From Oceanispirochaeta crateris (GTDB lineage: Bacteria; Spirochaetota; Spirochaetia; DSM-2461), in contig NZ_CP036150.1 of NCBI RefSeq assembly GCF_008329965.1, forward strand, positions 1,612,001-1,676,000: DNA of 64,000 nucleotides, given 5' to 3'. The position numbers and the translations under genes were made by a program. Of this stretch, positions 63,189-64,000 are shown in pieces; position 1 is the first letter of the stretch, and each line of letters begins with the position of its first letter. A model generated the notes under the pieces. It saw nothing but the letters and a program-made list of their open reading frames with translations, was not told the DNA's origin and made no database searches.

Positions 63189-64000
63189 TTATCCAATTAA
63201 TCCGGGAGAGAGGTAAAGAAAATCAGCCTTCTCCCCTGAAAGAGTGACCTCGTATAGGAAGGGTTCTTTCTGCTGTCCTAGGTAGAAAGATTCACGGGGG
63301 ACCTCTTTTTCCATAACAAGATCATCAACAGGCAGGGCCGCTTTTCTTCCCAGATGCTGTAATACAAGAATATAAGGGGTATCTATGCTGCTTTGCCGGC
63401 GACTGAGCATCCCGCCGGGACTGAAAAGGGGAAGCTGATCTCCCGATATTTCATAGTACAGCAGATTGTGTTCTTTTTTGATGACATGCACCTCTTCCAT
63501 GGGAAAAACACCGGCGACATTTCTTTTAGGCAGAGCCAGCAATCTATTTTCCATCTGAAAGATCATAAGAGGCAACAGGTCTCTTTGTCCCGGAAGATAA
63601 ATTGAAAACCTGCTTCCCTGCCCCTCTTTAGATGTAAAAGAAAGGGATCCGCCCAGGGCATTTTCCACATCGTGATTCACAAGATCCAGTCCAATGCCGC
63701 GTCCGGCCAACCTGTCCACTTTGGGAGAGGTAGTAAACCCCGGTCGTGTGAGAATTCTAAGGAGATGATCCTCATCAAGATCTTCCAGAGGAAGCCCCAT
63801 TTTTTCGGCAACAGCCATCCGATTAACTCCACGCCCATCATCTGAGACATCAATACGAAATGAATCTCCAACTGCACGGGCATCAATCAAAACGAGACCC
63901 GCTTCATTCTTACCCGCAGCCAGACGTTCCTCCGGAGATTCAATTCCATGACTAACAGCATTTCTAATAAGCTGAATGAGTATCCTAGAGACGATTTCCA
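63189..64000 (-). CDS. cheA: Chemotaxis kinase CheA, C-terminal part
   Basis: The gene runs off the window at 64000, so its 5' end is missing. Visible are the HATPase N box (LIRNAVSHGIESPEERLAAGK), the G1 box (DDGRGVN), the G2 box (GRGIGLDLV) and then the CheW-like domain (LLPLMIFQMENRLLALPKRNVAGVF). It phosphorylates CheY and links to MCPs, such as the one at 55378-57588. Confidence 0.93.
   Translation of the reverse strand, partial: EIVSRILIQLIRNAVSHGIESPEERLAAGKNEAGLVLIDARAVGDSFRIDVSDDGRGVNRMAVAEKMGLPLEDLDEDHLLRILTRPGFTTSPKVDRLAGRGIGLDLVNHDVENALGGSLSFTSKEGQGSRFSIYLPGQRDLLPLMIFQMENRLLALPKRNVAGVFPMEEVHVIKKEHNLLYYEISGDQLPLFSPGGMLSRRQSSIDTPYILVLQHLGRKAALPVDDLVMEKEVPRESFYLGQQKEPFLYEVTLSGEKADFLYLSPGLIG

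Overview
The window looks like a chromosomal segment of a free-living-type spirochaete. The main evidence is a gene for the cytoplasmic filament protein CfpA (13816-15792), next to an orf314 and a PPDK-like gene; as I recall, this order also occurs in Treponema. PPi-dependent phosphofructokinase, spirochaete-style ParC/ParE, a CheA fragment and an MCP-hemerythrin fusion fit this. TTG and GTG starts with good Shine-Dalgarno sites are frequent. No phage, IS element, CRISPR array or rRNA operon was seen.

Layout. 1-5 kb: a TerB/J-domain protein, a YgiQ-type radical SAM protein, a secreted protein and a class III nucleotide cyclase broken by a frameshift, divergent from a MinD/FlhG-like ATPase (5-6.3 kb). 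7-9.2 kb: ilvBH. 9.3-10.2 kb: an AT-rich orphan J-domain gene. 10.2-20.2 kb: the filament locus, made of a TPR protein, a membrane-spanning LysM protein with a 15-bp repeat, then cfpA, orf314 and a PPDK homologue with a degenerate ATP domain. 20.2-21.1 kb: a D,D-carboxypeptidase lipoprotein.

21.1-35.9 kb is a long, mostly overlapping minus-strand block: parE, parC, an OmpA-domain protein, folP, cdaA, cdaR, acpS, DUF2225, truA, a UDG-4-like gene, priA, def, fmt (frameshifted) and a kinase-less PASTA protein. It couples c-di-AMP synthesis, translation initiation, replication restart and envelope sensing. 36-43.3 kb holds a TetR-like gene, a flavodiiron protein, yaiI, manA and a lacI-type regulator divergent from galT-galK. 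43.3-49.7 kb holds pfp, a cytosolic GH9 enzyme, a dCMP deaminase, yhbY and rsmE. Two identical tRNA-Phe genes follow at 49.8-50.1 kb.

50.2-64 kb: a NYN/OST-HTH protein, a NitT/TauT-type ABC transporter, a parvulin, a pirin with an operator-like palindrome in its promoter, the MCP-hemerythrin, a fur-znuA-znuC-znuB metal operon whose ZnuA carries a mosaic His/Asp repeat, a DHH phosphoesterase, threonine dehydratase and the 3' part of cheA.

The most interesting items are the filament locus with its pseudo-PPDK and envelope linker, two genes each restored by one extra G in a poly-G tract, a PASTA protein where Firmicutes have the PASTA kinase, and several palindromic operators that coincide with recognisable promoters. 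All calls come from reading the sequence; no database search was run.
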